Below, in pieces: positions 12,135 through 24,047 of a DNA stretch of 64,000 bases (position 1 is the stretch's first letter; every line of letters begins with the position of its first letter). The notes beneath the pieces were generated by a model that saw nothing but the letters and a program-made list of their open reading frames with translations, made no database searches and was not told where the DNA came from. Made by a program: the position numbers and the translations under genes. This DNA is from Cyclospora cayetanensis (lineage: Eukaryota; Apicomplexa; Conoidasida; Eucoccidiorida; Eimeriidae). The stretch is taken from contig NW_020312093.1 of the NCBI RefSeq assembly GCF_002999335.1, positions 1-64,000 of the forward strand, written 5' to 3'.

Positions 12135-14096
12135 TGATCTGCTGCGCGCACGCGAAGAACAGCCACCAGCAAGGAGCAGCACTGTTGTCGTGCTCCTTGT
12201 CGTTCTCGTTATTCCTGGGGATGCGCGGGCCGGTGCCGCGACTGCTGCTGCGTTTGCTGCTGCCGCTGCGTAGCACGGAAGCGCCGCCGGGACGCATGCA
12301 TGCAGCGAGCAGCCCCTCCCGCCGTCGCTGCCGCTGCTGGATGTGCTCTCCCTGCTTCGCACGCAAGCGCGGGATGCAGTGTACAGACGTTGCTCGAGCT
12401 GGTGCGTTGCGAGCAGCTGAGTGTGGAGCCAAGCTGCTCTCGTCACCGTCGCTGCTGCTGCTGCTCGGGGATGTATTCGGATTAGGAGAGCAACTGCGAG
12501 TAGCCGAAGAGTTCCCGCCGAAGAAGCTCCCATCCGGAGGGAAGTCGAGCGTTCAGGGTGCAGGCTGCGGGATGGGAGGGAAGTCGCCGAAAGCATGCGC
12601 AAATGATGCAGACAGGTACACTGAAAATTAAAAGGCTCAGTAATTCGTGGTTTGGGGGGAAAACAGTGCTGTTTTCGCAATGTTGGAGCAGACACTTATC
12701 GGCAAGGACGATGCGCGGGCAGCAGCCGACTGCGGACGAGGCGCGTCGTCGTACGGTTTCTATGTTGACGGTTTGAGTTTGGTAGTCTTGGGGATTGCGG
12801 GTTTGCGGCTGCATTATTTTTAGTTAAATAGAGCGCCAATATCAGAATTACAGAATTCCTGATGCAGCGCTAGAGACACGTGGCGTGGCGCTGCTGGGAA
12901 AGACGCGATTCTCTCTTCGGCTCCCATCATCCCATTTGTTGCCTCTTACGTGTAACAAAGACTTTTTACGGTTCCACGAAATTCAGAGTCTGCGCTGCGG
13001 AGTTTGCGCTCCGGGGTTTAGCCGCTTTCCCGCAGCCGACAGCAGTCGCCCTCGCTCTGAGTGTCTCCGAGCCTTCTGTCCGCAGCTAGCCAGCGTTGCG
13101 AGTTAGTGAGTTCGCCATTTCGTGGGTCGCATGGCTGCAGCGAGCCAGCTGAGAATCTTGCTGCACAGCGCCACTCGAAGGACGGCTGATTGAAGGCGGA
13201 GGTAGGGGCAGTCGCGGTAAAGGCGCCTTCCGCAGCTCCTGCAAACGCAGCACAGCGCTCAGCAGCAAGGCTGTGAAGGGGGCAGGACGGCCACTCAAGC
13301 TGGCAGCAACTCAAGAGCAGCAGCGAGACGGTTGAGAGAGTTGCAAAGACCCCTGAATCAGGAGCCTCAGCGGATGGAGCTGCCCCTCCAGAAAAGGCAG
13401 CAGCTGCAGCTGTCGCAGGAGCAGCAGACTCCCGAGGCGCTGCCACATGCGCCTCAGCAGACAGCGCCCTTTCCGCTGACGCTGCCGATAGCGGGCACTG
13501 CAGCGGAGAGTCATCAGGAGTTGCAGTCTTTCATTGCCACCATTGAGGAACCAAGCCCCCACCACTCCCGTAAGCGCCAAGCAAGAGTCGACGCGATACA
13601 GCACATACGGAGAGTCTCGACTGTGCAGTGTATAATGCACCCTTGGTCATCAATGTGTGCTTGCAGCTCCTGCTGAGGAGCACCACCCTCTGCGCAGTCC
13701 ACGACAGAGTCTCTGGGGAGGGTAAGATCAGCACCTTACAGCGTAGACATCCACACACAGACTAACACAGACACACAGACACACACAGACACACGCAGAC
13801 ACACGCAGACACACACAGACACACACACAGCCAGTGCAACCGGAGTCACCTCCTTCCCCCTCCTCCCGCCTCCCCCCAGCAATGCGCTCCTTCTAAGAGC
13901 TCAGACGCCCCTGCTGCAAGCCTTGCTCGCTTACCGACCTGCGAGAGCCTTGAAATTCGATCGGGGAGGCTTTTTTAGCCAGCTTCTGTGGCTTCAGAGG
14001 CTTGTTTCGGCCGTCTGCATGGACTGGTCTTTCGACTGAAAGTCTTCTAAGCGAAGAGGCAAGCTTCGTTCACCCCCTGCCCTTTGCTCCAACGCC
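12135..14096. other. Interval without a supported gene
   Basis: Long frames on both strands at 12.1-13.7 kb are Ala/Gln/Leu/Arg-rich mirror images produced by CTG/CAG-rich DNA and show no domain. A 5' exon or untranslated region of the membrane-protein gene at 14097 could lie here. A CA-rich simple repeat (cacacagacacac) occupies about 13755-13835. Confidence 0.4.
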
Positions 14097-14585
14097 ATGC
14101 ACGGAGGGGAAGCGGCGCTGCTCAGAGCACTGGAGTGTAGCGGAGTGAGTTGCGATCTTGCGCAGACTGGCCACAACACTCCCCTGCATTGTGGCTGGGC
14201 GAATTTCCTCGGAGAAGTGTGCCCTCACTTCTTTAGAGGCGACGCCGTTAAGCAGAAACAAGCGAAGCTGCTCCTTATCGAGGCTCTCGATCACTTCGAC
14301 ATGATCAACGGTAAGCCGCAAACACGAAAAAGCACACGCAGGCACAGCCTTCGGCATCGCTCCTCGAAGGGCCTTCACTGCAGCAGCTCCCTTTCCCGCG
14401 TCGAATGCAAGTTGCAAAGTGTGCCACGTCAGGGCAGTGAGACACCCCACTCAGCCAAGGCGATGAGTACGTACACCCCAGCTCTCCAGGCTGCTGCACC
14501 CTTTTGGCCCATGTATATATATACATATATATGTACATATATATGTATATATATATGTATATATATATATGTATATATATATATG

Positions 14586-14616
<31 letters not shown>

Positions 14617-17062
14617 GTATATATATATATGCTCTGCTCAGACCTATTCTTCATCTTGCGTGTGTCCTTGGTGCTGTGGCGTCGCGGCCCTTTCCACGAA
14701 ATGCGAAGCGCGCGGTTCGTGCTGCTCTGGCTTTGCTGCACGTACATCATTTCTCTGACTGCAACAGCGTGCAAGCGCTACATCATCTACCATCGCATCA
14801 AAGGAGAGAGTGAGGGACTCATCGTGCGCTAGAGCTGCACCTAGGAGTACTGCGCTAGAGACAGAGAGACAGAGAGAGAGACAGAGAGACAGACAGACAG
14901 AGGCAGAGAGAGAGACAGACAGAGACAAACACAGAGAGACAGACAGGGAGCAATACCTGCCTGATCCTCTGACTCGGCCAGTTGCGCATGCATCTGCCCC
15001 ATTATCTGATGCTCTCACGGGCAAACAGTCAGCCCAAAACACCCAAGCAATAGAGAGCGACCACTTGGGGCCTCACTGGCGTTTTTTGCCTCTCGGTACG
15101 AGCATGTATGTATGTGTATAGTTATGCGTACGTATGTATGTGTACATACATATACATATATATGTATATATGCATGTGTCTACGTATGCATGTGTAAGTG
15201 TACACACACATACATATATGCATGTGTCTACGTATGCATGTGTAAGTGTACCCATATGCATATATGCATGTGTCTACGTATGCATGTGTAAGTGTACATA
15301 TATATTTATATACGCACGTGTGTGCGTATGCGTTTGCTTGTGTGTATCTCTAGTGTGTCTGTGCGTGTGTGCCGTGCAACAGGCTTGAGGCTATTTTCGC
15401 CGCTTGCCGTGTTTGGGGAGATAAAGCGATCGGGAGTTCACTGTCCGCAGGTACGACGTCGAGGCGCCTTTTTCCCCTCAGCGCGCCTCGGGAGAAGCTC
15501 AACCCCCGTGACATCGCTGCTGCTCCGCTGACACCACTAGTCTGTCTGAGGGCTAAGAACCTGCAGAGGCGGCTAAGAACGCTAGCTTTGTGATTCTGCC
15601 TGCCTGTAGTGGCCCCCTGAGAGAGGCCTCTGGTGGATGGACATCTCGTTGTGCATGCATTCTGTGTGTATGTCTCAAAGGCCCTTTTCATGTTCGAGCG
15701 CCTCACGTGGACCTTCCAGCTGCTGATGCGGGTGGTGGAGGATTTGCCGCAGCTTTTGATGTCGCTCATCTTCCTGATAAACAACGGCAAAGATGTCTAT
15801 GTACGCGTTGGGGTTCAGCTTTGCCTCTGCACTACACTGTGGAGGGCCTCGAATCCCCCCGCCGATTTCTGCTGGGCAGAGCTAGGCGCTCCCTAAGGTG
15901 TCTCCTGAAGGAAGCGGGGTGGGGGAAGCTTCGCGAAAGACTGCACGTTGAAGCCTCAAGGGGGTCAGCATGTGGGCGCCTCTAGAGGGCTGGCTACTGC
16001 TACGAGCGAGATCCCCTGGCTGTGCGCTGCGTTGTACCAGGCAATCGCCGTCATCAGCTATAGCTCCACCATGTTTGTCGTTACCTCCATTCGCATGGGG
16101 AAGCGCTATCCTCTCAAAGGAACTCTCTACCTCCTGTTCTCCTCGCAAGCTCCCATGTGCTGCCGACACCCCCTCAGAAAGGCGCTTCCCTCGCCGTATC
16201 AGCCCAGCCAGAAATTCCCAGTTCCCTGCGCACTTGCCAGCGCTGCCTACGCAAACGGCGCGACGCCTAAGCAAACCACGAAGCTGGAAATAAAAATAGT
16301 CACAGGGATGAGCCTGCTGCCGTCTGTGCGGGCGCAGCGATGACCCCGTAGCTCAGGAAGCCGCGCCTACCACAACCGAAATCACGCTTTTTATGTCCTT
16401 CGGTACGGAGCAAGCTACTTCCTTACACCCCTGAGGCAGGCTCTGACTTTCTGAGACTTTGACACCCCGCGAACAGCCTTGTGTGCTTGCGAATGGGAGA
16501 TTTTGAAGCGCAGCAAACACAAGAGATGGCTTCGAAGGGCAGAGAGGGGCCAGCCATGCGAGGCGTGTGCCGGAATCCCCGGGGGCACAGGCTTAGAACT
16601 TAGCGCCAGTTTGTCTTCCTGATGTGCTGTTTTCAATGCAGTGTTCAGCATGTGGAGTGCTGCCAACGCAATCGGCATGCGATACGCCACAAGAATTTGG
16701 AAGCCATGCACGTCCAAAAATATGTGGTGGAGCTTAGCTCCAAGCCTTAACAGAACTTCCTCTACATCCCGTTGTTGCTCTGAGCAATCCTCATCCCTCT
16801 CTCTACACGCACTCGCAAAGTCTTCGGCACCGCCGTGCCTCTGCCTTCCCCATGCCTCAGCGATTGACACAGCTGCGCCAATCAGGTTCCTGCTGCTCTG
16901 CCCTTAGGCCTCGCGATTCTCTCGTTTTGCTGCTTTGTGCTCGCGCTCTGCTTCCTGGGTTTCTACGCCTATTTCAAGCAGCAACGAGCCATTGACGTCG
17001 ACAGAGAATTTCTGAGGGGCATTTCCCTTGCCTCAAAAGACCAACCTGTAGGCGACCTCTAG
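14097..17062 (+). CDS. Multi-pass membrane protein with EDLPQ motif
   Basis: Unrecognised polytopic membrane protein. Phase-consistent exons: 14097..14310, 14642..14809, 15383..15450, 15681..15800, one starting at 15969 and ending near 16110-16150, probably one near 16650, and 16908..17062 with stop TAG. The segments encode a soluble N-terminus ending ALDHFDMIN, a hydrophobic stretch [11 protein letters not shown], then [18 protein letters not shown], a helix pair around [20 protein letters not shown], another around [19 protein letters not shown], and a last helix [20 protein letters not shown] followed by a short charged tail ([13 protein letters not shown]). 'EDLPQLL' inside a helix is also seen in XK-like and other protist membrane proteins, but I cannot name a function. 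The boundaries of the two exons between 15969 and 16908 are unresolved, and an upstream 5' exon is possible. Confidence 0.6.
14514..14632. repeat. AT-rich (TATATG)n microsatellite
   Basis: Alternating TA runs interrupted by ATGTA lie in the first intron of the multi-pass membrane protein, directly before the acceptor at 14641. The tract gives spurious Tyr/Ile open frames on both strands. Confidence 0.95.
14858..14955. repeat. (GA)/(CAGA) simple repeat
   Basis: A purine-rich run of acagagagacag units lies in the second intron of the membrane-protein gene. Confidence 0.9.
15105..15315. repeat. TATG-rich tandem repeat, ~45-bp unit x3
   Basis: The block gcatgtgtctacgtatgcat plus gtgtaagtgta occurs three times (from about 15172, 15219 and 15265) within TATG/CATA-rich sequence, in the second intron of the membrane-protein gene. 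Confidence 0.85.
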
Positions 17063-17539
17063 CGCTGCTCCCTCCCTCCTTCCCGCCCTCTAAGCCTCAT
17101 CAGCAAGTCTTTCGCATTCCGCCCCAAAGCAGCCCTCATTCTAGGTGACCGTTACGCTACTCCCAGACCCTCCTTCTCCCCAGTTCCTCGTTTTTCCCCC
17201 CCCTCCCGCCTCTGAGCGGCTTGCACTGGTGGGTGGCCGCATCGAGGGCCTCTGTGACACACGCCCCTCGCTCTGCATTCGCGGCTCTGGTAACAAATAC
17301 TAAAAAGGCTTCCGGTTCCGTGCTTGCTTTTACGAAGGATAGTGCCTTGGAGAGCAACAGAACCCCTCCAGCTCCCGAGGAGGGCTGAAGGACGACTCAG
17401 GAGAGGTACGGTGTGCGCAACTAGGAGGCCTTTTACTTGCCCTTCTCCCCGCCTTCCCCCCTTTACGCGGAAAGGGGCGAGCGAGGGTACCACGCTCCAG
17501 TTCGGAGCCTTGCTTTTCGCAGCGGTCGTTTAAAGGCAC

Positions 17540-19581
17540 TCAGGTGGAGGGTGGCGCCGCAGCGGCCCTCAGCGCCTTGGTGAGCAGCTCAATCTTTGCA
17601 TCCTGAAGAGTAAAATGCGTAAAGGTGGGTTTTGCCGTGGGCTGTACGTACTCCGCAAAGCAGCAGCTTTGCGCGCCAAAGCGCCGCTACAGGGCTAACA
17701 GCGTTTATCCCATACGAACGAACCCGAAGCTGCAATAGCTTCTGCAGGCTATCAGCTTTAGCCGTCAAAATTGCATTCGTCTCCTCCAGCTCCTGAATGG
17801 TTGAGTCTCGATGCGCCTGCGCACATCCAACCCACACCGTGCTCGCCCCTGCGCACATCCAACCCACACCGTGCTCGCCCCTGCGAAAAAGCGGTGTGAA
17901 CGCGGCTGCTTTCTGACGGCAGTGGACGTGCGCCACCTCGCATATATAAAACGTGGCAAACACGTCTCGAACCCCCTGAGCCCTCCAGTTTCCTATTTAC
18001 AGCTAGGAACGCGTGCATGTGCGCGCCTCGAGACGCCTCTCTGAGCCGCCAGAAAAAACATTATCCTTTCTGCACGTAACACAGATTTCATCCAAGAAAA
18101 ACGCGGGGGAGGGGGGCGCTGGTGCTCACCAAAAGAGCCATCCACTCTTGCTGATTTGTCGGCAAGGAGGAATCCGCGGATCCTTGACCTACACACGCAC
18201 AACGCAACGCTTGGCAGAAGGGATGTTTCAGGAAGCGAAAACCTCCCTGCAATACTTGCAGCGCGCTTGCACACAAGACGATTGCGAACGAGCACGAGAC
18301 ACCAGTCCTGCGCTGCCTCCTCCGAAGGCGTGGGAAGAACCCTCTCACTTCGCAGCCGCATGCCGCTCAGGGTGCTTTCAACGTCGCGAGTGGCTTGCCG
18401 CTTCAGCACTTCGGCCTGTGCACAATAAAACGGGAACCTGAACTGGGAAATCGAGCGACTCCAAGTCAACTTGAACACCTGACGCTCCTTGAGGTTCATA
18501 CAACACGCGGACGCGGTTGCTTTCAAACAACACCCGTGCACTAGCAGCGCGCATGCACGGCATTTCGCACTCTGTGTTTGAATTTCAGAATAATGCGTTC
18601 CGCAGCACCGGGTTTAGCCGCAATCACACGTTCGATCTCGGTGCTACTCAGCTTGACGCCTATGCGCTTGAAGACGCGCTCTGTACGTACACACCCCAGA
18701 GGTCTCAGCAGTCGGCGGTGTGGAGGCTGCCGCCTCTTCTCAAGCATGCATTTTTGTTCATGAAAGCCACACAAACCTACGCTTTAAGGCTTTATGTGCT
18801 CATGAAGCAGCGCTGCATCTTGCGCCCTTCGCAAGCGCGCGGCGTGGAAGGCATGGCGAACCTGCGAGGGTTTCCCAGTTGTAGCGTTTTTGCTGAAAGG
18901 AGTTCGCAGTGCTGCATCATCATCCGCGCACAAGCCTGGCCATAAGAAACGATTTCTGAGTGAAGCTAAGCGAGAAGAACTATCTCAGATTTTCCAAGAG
19001 GCTCTTACAAAAAGCCTTTGCATGATCACCTGTAGTTGTGGAGGTCTGCGATCCGCGGGATGCAGTGGTTGGCAACCTCTGCCATCAACACTGAGGATCG
19101 CGAGCAAGCATACATGAATGCATGCACGTACAAGAATACATGTATATTCATGTCATACACATGTATTCATGGAGACATACACACGAACAAACAGACACCC
19201 CATAAAATATACACACATGGCCACGTCCAGAGATGCACACACACGCTCGAAATCTGTGTATCCTCCGTCATCGCAGTCGAAATTTGAACTGGTCGGAAGG
19301 GGGTGGGGTTGTTGTGCTCTCTGCTGGAGATGCCCGTCAATGGCCTTGTTGGTCTAGCACATGCAAGCGTCTCGGTATGGGGCGCATGCCTCCGGGGGTC
19401 GGAACGCACCTCCATCCGCAAAGTCTCTGTGCAGATTCCTCTTAGGCCTGGAGAGAGGGAGGGAGTCGAGCCACTTATAGAGAGTGCAGATTTCCAGTTC
19501 CTCTGGAGAAAGTTGCAGCTGAGGTGCTCCATCCCTTCCTTCTGCAGGTGCAGCCGCGGCAGTAGGCGTTGCTGGGCACAT
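17540..19581 (-). CDS. SPEF1: SPEF1 (CLAMP)-like CH-domain microtubule-bundling protein
   Basis: SPEF1/CLAMP proteins bind and bundle microtubules in cilia and flagella through an N-terminal CH-like domain and a C-terminal coiled coil. Model: complement of 19410..19581, 19030..19090, 18862..18911, 18571..18680, 18349..18415, 18130..18188, 17724..17816 and 17540..17602, with consistent phases, 224 residues (about 236 in mammals). The CH domain reads LYKWLDSLPLSRPKRNLHRD, then FADGVLMAEVANHCIPRIAD, LHNYSTANSFQQKRYNWETL, and ERVFKRIGVKLSSTEIERVI with AAKPGAAERIILKFK. These follow the SPEF1 pattern segment by segment. The end reads STIQELEETNAILTAKADSL, then QKLLQLRDAKIELLTKAL, the typical C-terminal coil. 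Start: ATG at 19581; the longer frame begins with GTG. A further exon between 18416 and 18570 is possible. A role in microgamete flagella or the apical cytoskeleton is inference. Confidence 0.85.
17821..17885. repeat. 32-bp tandem duplication in SPEF1 intron
   Basis: The unit starting gcacatccaacccacaccgt occurs at 17821 and again at 17853, directly before (in the minus direction) the exon beginning at 17816, so the acceptor region is part of the duplicated sequence. Confidence 0.9.
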
Positions 19582-20757
19582 CGAATGGACGGCACGCGCA
19601 AGGGCAGAGAAAGCGTAGAAGCGTGGTGTCTGGGAGCTCTGAAGCACCTGAGGAGGCTGCTCGGGAGGTTTGAATACAGCTCACCGGGAAGAGATTTGGG
19701 CACGCAAGTTTGCCGTTTGTCAGCCTCCATAGGGCACGCGAGCTTTGAATTTGCGAAATCAGAAGGCGTCTGGAGGGGTTGAAAGTCAGGAACGTTTTTG
19801 GTTCTCACACAGTGGGTTGTTCATGAGCAAATTGTGTCACCGGCCTCATCGACCGCAACCGCACCAGCAGCAGCAGCAGATCTCGCTGCTGCTGCTGCCG
19901 GTACTGCTGCTACACTCACGACTCCTGCAGAATGAGCGCAAGAGAAGAAAGAAACATATCCAGCCTTCTTCCTGGAAGAGATGCTGCTGCATCGGCTGCG
20001 GCCGTTGCCATGCAGCGGAACTGCGGCAGCGCACCGGCAGTCTCTACAGCAGGGGGCTTGAATGCTGCAGCAACAGAGGCGGCAACGGCAGAAACATGAA
20101 TCATCGAAGCAGTGCTGCTCTTATTTCGTGAGTCAGGGGTCAATCCGAATAATTTACCAAAAGCACCAGTTGCAGCTTCCGTGCAGCAGGCAGCAGCAGC
20201 AGCAGCAGCGGCGACAGCACATGCTGGTATCTCTTCACGCGGAAGCCGCCGCCTCCGCAGCCGCAACACCCTCACCAATCGGCGCAAAAGATGAACAAAT
20301 TATTTTAATTTTGCCTTTCCTTCTCTGCTGCTGGCGTCTTACACGCAAGTGTGTCGCAGCAGTTTGCAGGCCGGCGGCTGCTGCTGCTGCCGCGGGCGCT
20401 GCGCTGATGCTCTTGCCTTTGCGCGGCGCTGTCTTGTCGAACTGCGGCTCGGCAGAACTGCGTCTTTGACAGTTGCTCTCGTTATCCCGTCTGCAGCACA
20501 GAGCGACGACGACTCCAGCGGCACAGAGCGACGACGACTCCAGCAGCTCCGGCAGCAGACAGGGTTGCTCGGGGGAGGAGGCAGGCGGCCTTCTGCTGCT
20601 TTTCTTGCTTGCTGCGCAGTTTGGCGGTTGTTGTTGCTGCTGCTGCTGCCGCCTTGCCTCGCGCGCTCACGCGCAGCTGCGAAACAGCAGCATCCAAGCG
20701 GCAGCAAAAGCGAGACGGAAGGCGTCAGCAGCAAGGGCCCCCTTGCCTTCAAACAAG
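19582..20757. other. Divergent intergenic region between SPEF1 and tepsin genes
   Basis: The two genes start on opposite strands about 1.2 kb apart, so both promoters should lie here. Many CAG/CTG tracts create Ala-, Gln- and Leu-rich frames on both strands. One minus-strand frame at 19916-20287 is unusually protein-like, but no family is recognisable. Confidence 0.4.
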
Positions 20758-22023
20758 ATGGATCGTCTGCTGGTATTGCGCCTCCTAGGGGCAGAGGAGG
20801 AACCGGCTCCATATTCTCGTTTCAGAGAGCTGCAGCAGCAGCTGCAGCAGATGCCTCCGCAGCAGCAGCAGCAGCTGCTGCAGTTCACTGTAGACACGGT
20901 GCAGCAAAAGGTAGCCAAAGCCACAGCGTCTGCAAATCCTTTCTTGGCCTTTAAATGTGCAAGACTTTGCACGCTCCTGCTGAGGGAGGGGCCCCCAGGA
21001 TTTCGGCTGCTGCTTCAGCGCGCTAATCCCAATCCTCTGCGCGTTCTGGAGACATTCCGGTTCGTCCTTCACGCATGCGCCAATACTCTACCCCCCGCAC
21101 GCGTCGAGTAGCGAGGCTGTGGGTAGCCAAGTTGGCGTGAGCGCGTGCAAGCGAGGCGATTGTGAAAGTCACCAGGTTCAGGGAGCTATTCATCTATATA
21201 CATCTATGTATACATCTATATATATAAATGTATATACTCTGTATTTATCTGTATCTACACATCTATATCTACACATCTATATCTATGTGTACCTCTGTAC
21301 ATAGCTATCTATCTATGTACATATGTATGTGTACATCTCTCTCTTTCTCCAATGCGTCCTCGTGCTTCGCAGAGCTGCCCACCACCCCATTTTGGGAGAG
21401 GCTCCTGTTGCCTCCGTTCGCACAGAAACGGCCTCCGCGCTGAAGCTGCTCTTTTCCGACAACACCAACCCCACCCCCAGCAGGGACGGAGGGGGGGGCC
21501 TCGGGGGCGGAGTGGGGGGGCCCCCCTTGAGGGCCCCCTCCAGCAGCTACTGCAGCACGCGACTTATGGGCATTGAGAACCCAAGCTGTCACACGCTGCA
21601 GCAGCCGCATCCGAGCGCTGCTCTCGTTGCGAGCGAACAAGCCATCAAGATGGTTGCTGATGCTGCTGCAAAGTATCTTCCTGCAGCCTTGCAGCGCCAT
21701 CTTCCCACCCTAGGCACTCCGTACTTTGGCAGCAGCAACAGCAGCAGCAGCAGCAGCCACGGAGGCTATGTAGCAGCTGCGGGCAGTGCGTTTGCTGCGC
21801 ATCGCGGATACGGATACGGCAGCAGCAGCAGCAGCAGCAGCAGCAGCGGCAGCAGCAGCGGCATGGCCTCATGCGCCTCAATCGCAGCGCGACAACAACC
21901 GCACCAAAACTACCACCCCAACCACCTCCAACCTCCCGTTCGAGGTCCTTGGGGAGCCTCCTCTGTCTGCAGTGGATACGAGAGCTCTGCGTCTTCGAGG
22001 CTGCCGCATGCGGAGGCGACCAT

Positions 22024-22085
<62 letters not shown>

Positions 22086-24047
22086 CTCCAGGCGAGTATG
22101 AGGCCAGCGTTGTTGCAGCGCTAGCAGCAGTTGCTGGGGTGCGACTGCGTCCTTCTGCAGCCGCTTTGCGAGATTTCACGCAGCGAGCAGCACCGCTGGA
22201 TCCCTTGCTGCTGTGCTGCCTGCTGCAACAACGTCTCGCCGCGCAAGACGATCAGTGGTCTTCAAAGCTTCGACTGCTTTATGGAATTAAGGTTTGCCTG
22301 AGGCGCACTGAGGAAGCTTCCACTGCTGCTGGTGTAGACGCTGCTTGCAGCTGCAGTAGCGTGTTTCGTGTCTGTTGCAGCAAGTCGTGAGAGTAGGTGC
22401 TGCAGCAGCGTGTTTCGTGTCTGTCGCAGCAAGTCGTGAGAGTAGGTGCTGCAGTAGCGTGTTTCGTGTCTGTTGCAGCAAGTCGCGAGAGTAGGTGCTG
22501 CAGCAGCGTGTTTCGTGTCTGTTGCAGCAAGTCGCGAGAGTAGGTGCTGCAGCAGCGTGTTTCGTGTCTGTTGCAGCAAGTCGCGAGAGTAGGTGCTGCA
22601 GCGTTTGCTGCTGTGCTTGCAGGCTCTCTTGGAGCAGGAGGATTTGCAACGGTCCTCGGGGCGGTGCAGCTTTCGAGAGGCAGCAGCAGCAAATCTGCAG
22701 CAGCAAATCGAAGGCTGCATGCGAGTGCCTCAGCTGAAGCCTCTCGCCGAGGAAATCTTGGTGCTGCTGCTGACTTCGTCATCGGGGGGAGTTACTGCTG
22801 CGACAGAGGCGCCTTCGACAGTCTTTGCAGCGACAGCCTCCCCCGCTGCAGCTGCCTGCTCTGCGTCTGAGGATCTCCTGATGCTCGAAGAGACAGCAGC
22901 AGCCGCAGAAAAGGCTGAGTCTGCGTCTCCGTTGCTCGAGGATTTGCTGAGCAATTACGCCCCTTCAGCAGCTCTTCCCCCCTCTCCCCTCGCAGCGGCG
23001 CCAGCAGGCTTCGAACAGGTTAGCCTGTGTCTCCTTGAGGCTTTATTGCCCCTCGAAACACACACACACACGTTGGAGACTAACAAGGTGGAGCGAATGG
23101 AGCGCTTTGTTGCGTTCTGCATGCATGCATGCAGGGAAAGAGCCTGGATCTGCTGCTCGACGAAGCTGCCGCTGCGCCTCCTTCCCCCCCGAGTGAGTCG
23201 CGAGAGGAATTTCAAGGTCCTCCTGCTGCCATCCCGTTGCTGCATGTGCCCTCTCAGCTCTTAAATTAGCAGTTTCTGGGGTGGGGTTGTGGCGTGGCTG
23301 CCTGCAGCGGCGCTCTTCTCGGGGTTGCAGCTCAAATCGACGGATGCCTCTTCGTGCGCTGCATCGGAAGCAGCGACGCAAGCACTTCTTGCGGCAGCTG
23401 CTGCTGAGGCTAGGCCCCAACTGCAGCAGCAGCAGCAGCCGCAACTGCAGCAGGAGCAGCAGCAGCCGCAACTGCAGCAGGAGCACGACCATCAGGAGCA
23501 GTTGCAAGAGCAGCAGAAGCAGCAGCAGCAGCAGCAGCAGGAGGAGCAGTCGCAAGAGCACCAAGCCTTGCTGCTTTGCTTCGGCACCAAGGTTGCGACA
23601 GCAACACCACCCCCATCGTCATTGGCAAAGGTCTCATGGGAGTTTGATCTCTTGGATCCAGCCGCTGCTGCTGCTCCTCCTTCTGCTGCGCAGGCTCAGC
23701 TCCAGCAAGAGGCGCAGCAGCCGCAGCTGTTGCTGGATGTCGCTGCAGAACCAGTGCGGGTGCAGCCACAGCAGCAGCCTGTGACTTTGCCGTCAGGCTA
23801 CGAGGCCGCTTTGCTGATTCCGAAGCAGCAGCAGCCGCTGCAGCAGCAGCTCTCGGGATATGCTGCTCTGCTGCCTCAACAGCAGCGGCAAGCGGCAACA
23901 ACGGCTTTCCCCTTTGTGGCTGCTGCTGCGCATTCAGAGGCGTTGCGTTCGCAGCACGCCGCGAGCTGCCCAGCTGGCGCTGGCAGGAGCAGCAGCTCCT
24001 GTTGCGCCTCTGCCTCCTCCCTCATCGCAAAGCAGCTTCAGCAATAA
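20758..24047 (+). CDS. Tepsin-like AP-4 accessory protein (ENTH and VHS-like domains)
   Basis: Tepsin is the accessory protein of AP-4 coats, which carry cargo from the trans-Golgi. Model: 20758..21059, 21373..22291, 22623..23018, 23135..23192, 23308..24047; phases agree; 804 residues. The N-terminal ENTH-like part includes FLAFKCARLCTLLLREGPPG, then FRLLLQRANPNPLRVLETFR, and after the splice SVRTETASALKLLFSDNT, matching tepsin 'KVRAAAQDLGSTLFSDT'. A ~190-residue Ser-rich linker with a (CAG)n-coded poly-Ser run follows. The tepsin-specific VHS-like domain starts GVRLRPSAAALRDFTQRAAP, close to human 'GVRLLPTREELQAFARECSA'. The last exon opens with LFSGLQL (23313-23333), an exact LFxG[ML]x[LV] motif, which in human tepsin binds the AP-4 beta appendage. 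The remainder is Gln/Ala-rich. It is longer than human tepsin (~525) because of low-complexity insertions. The N-terminus is plausible but unproven. Confidence 0.8.
22021..22084 (+). repeat. (CAG)n tract, poly-Ser in frame
   Basis: About 21 near-perfect AGC repeats lie inside tepsin exon 2 and are read as serine. Shorter tracts of the same kind occur at 21730-21760 and 21820-21860. Confidence 0.97.
22350..22605 (+). repeat. 49-bp tandem repeat, about five copies, in tepsin intron 2
   Basis: The unit runs gtgctgcag-cagcgtgtttcgtgtctg-ttgcag-caagtcgcgagagtag and repeats with C/T variants. Each unit contains two acceptor-like tgcag sites. The array ends just before the acceptor used for exon 3 (22622). 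Confidence 0.93.

Noticed and set aside
11725..12695. Minus-strand ORFs of 235 and 286 residues
   Set aside because: They overlap the DUF167 exons but their upstream parts are Ala/Arg-rich with no domain, and the conserved protein needs only short stretches of them.
14451..14832. Tyr/Ile-rich ORFs around 14.5 kb
   Set aside because: The TATATG microsatellite lies in an intron; the downstream part is the true exon 14642-14809 in one frame only.
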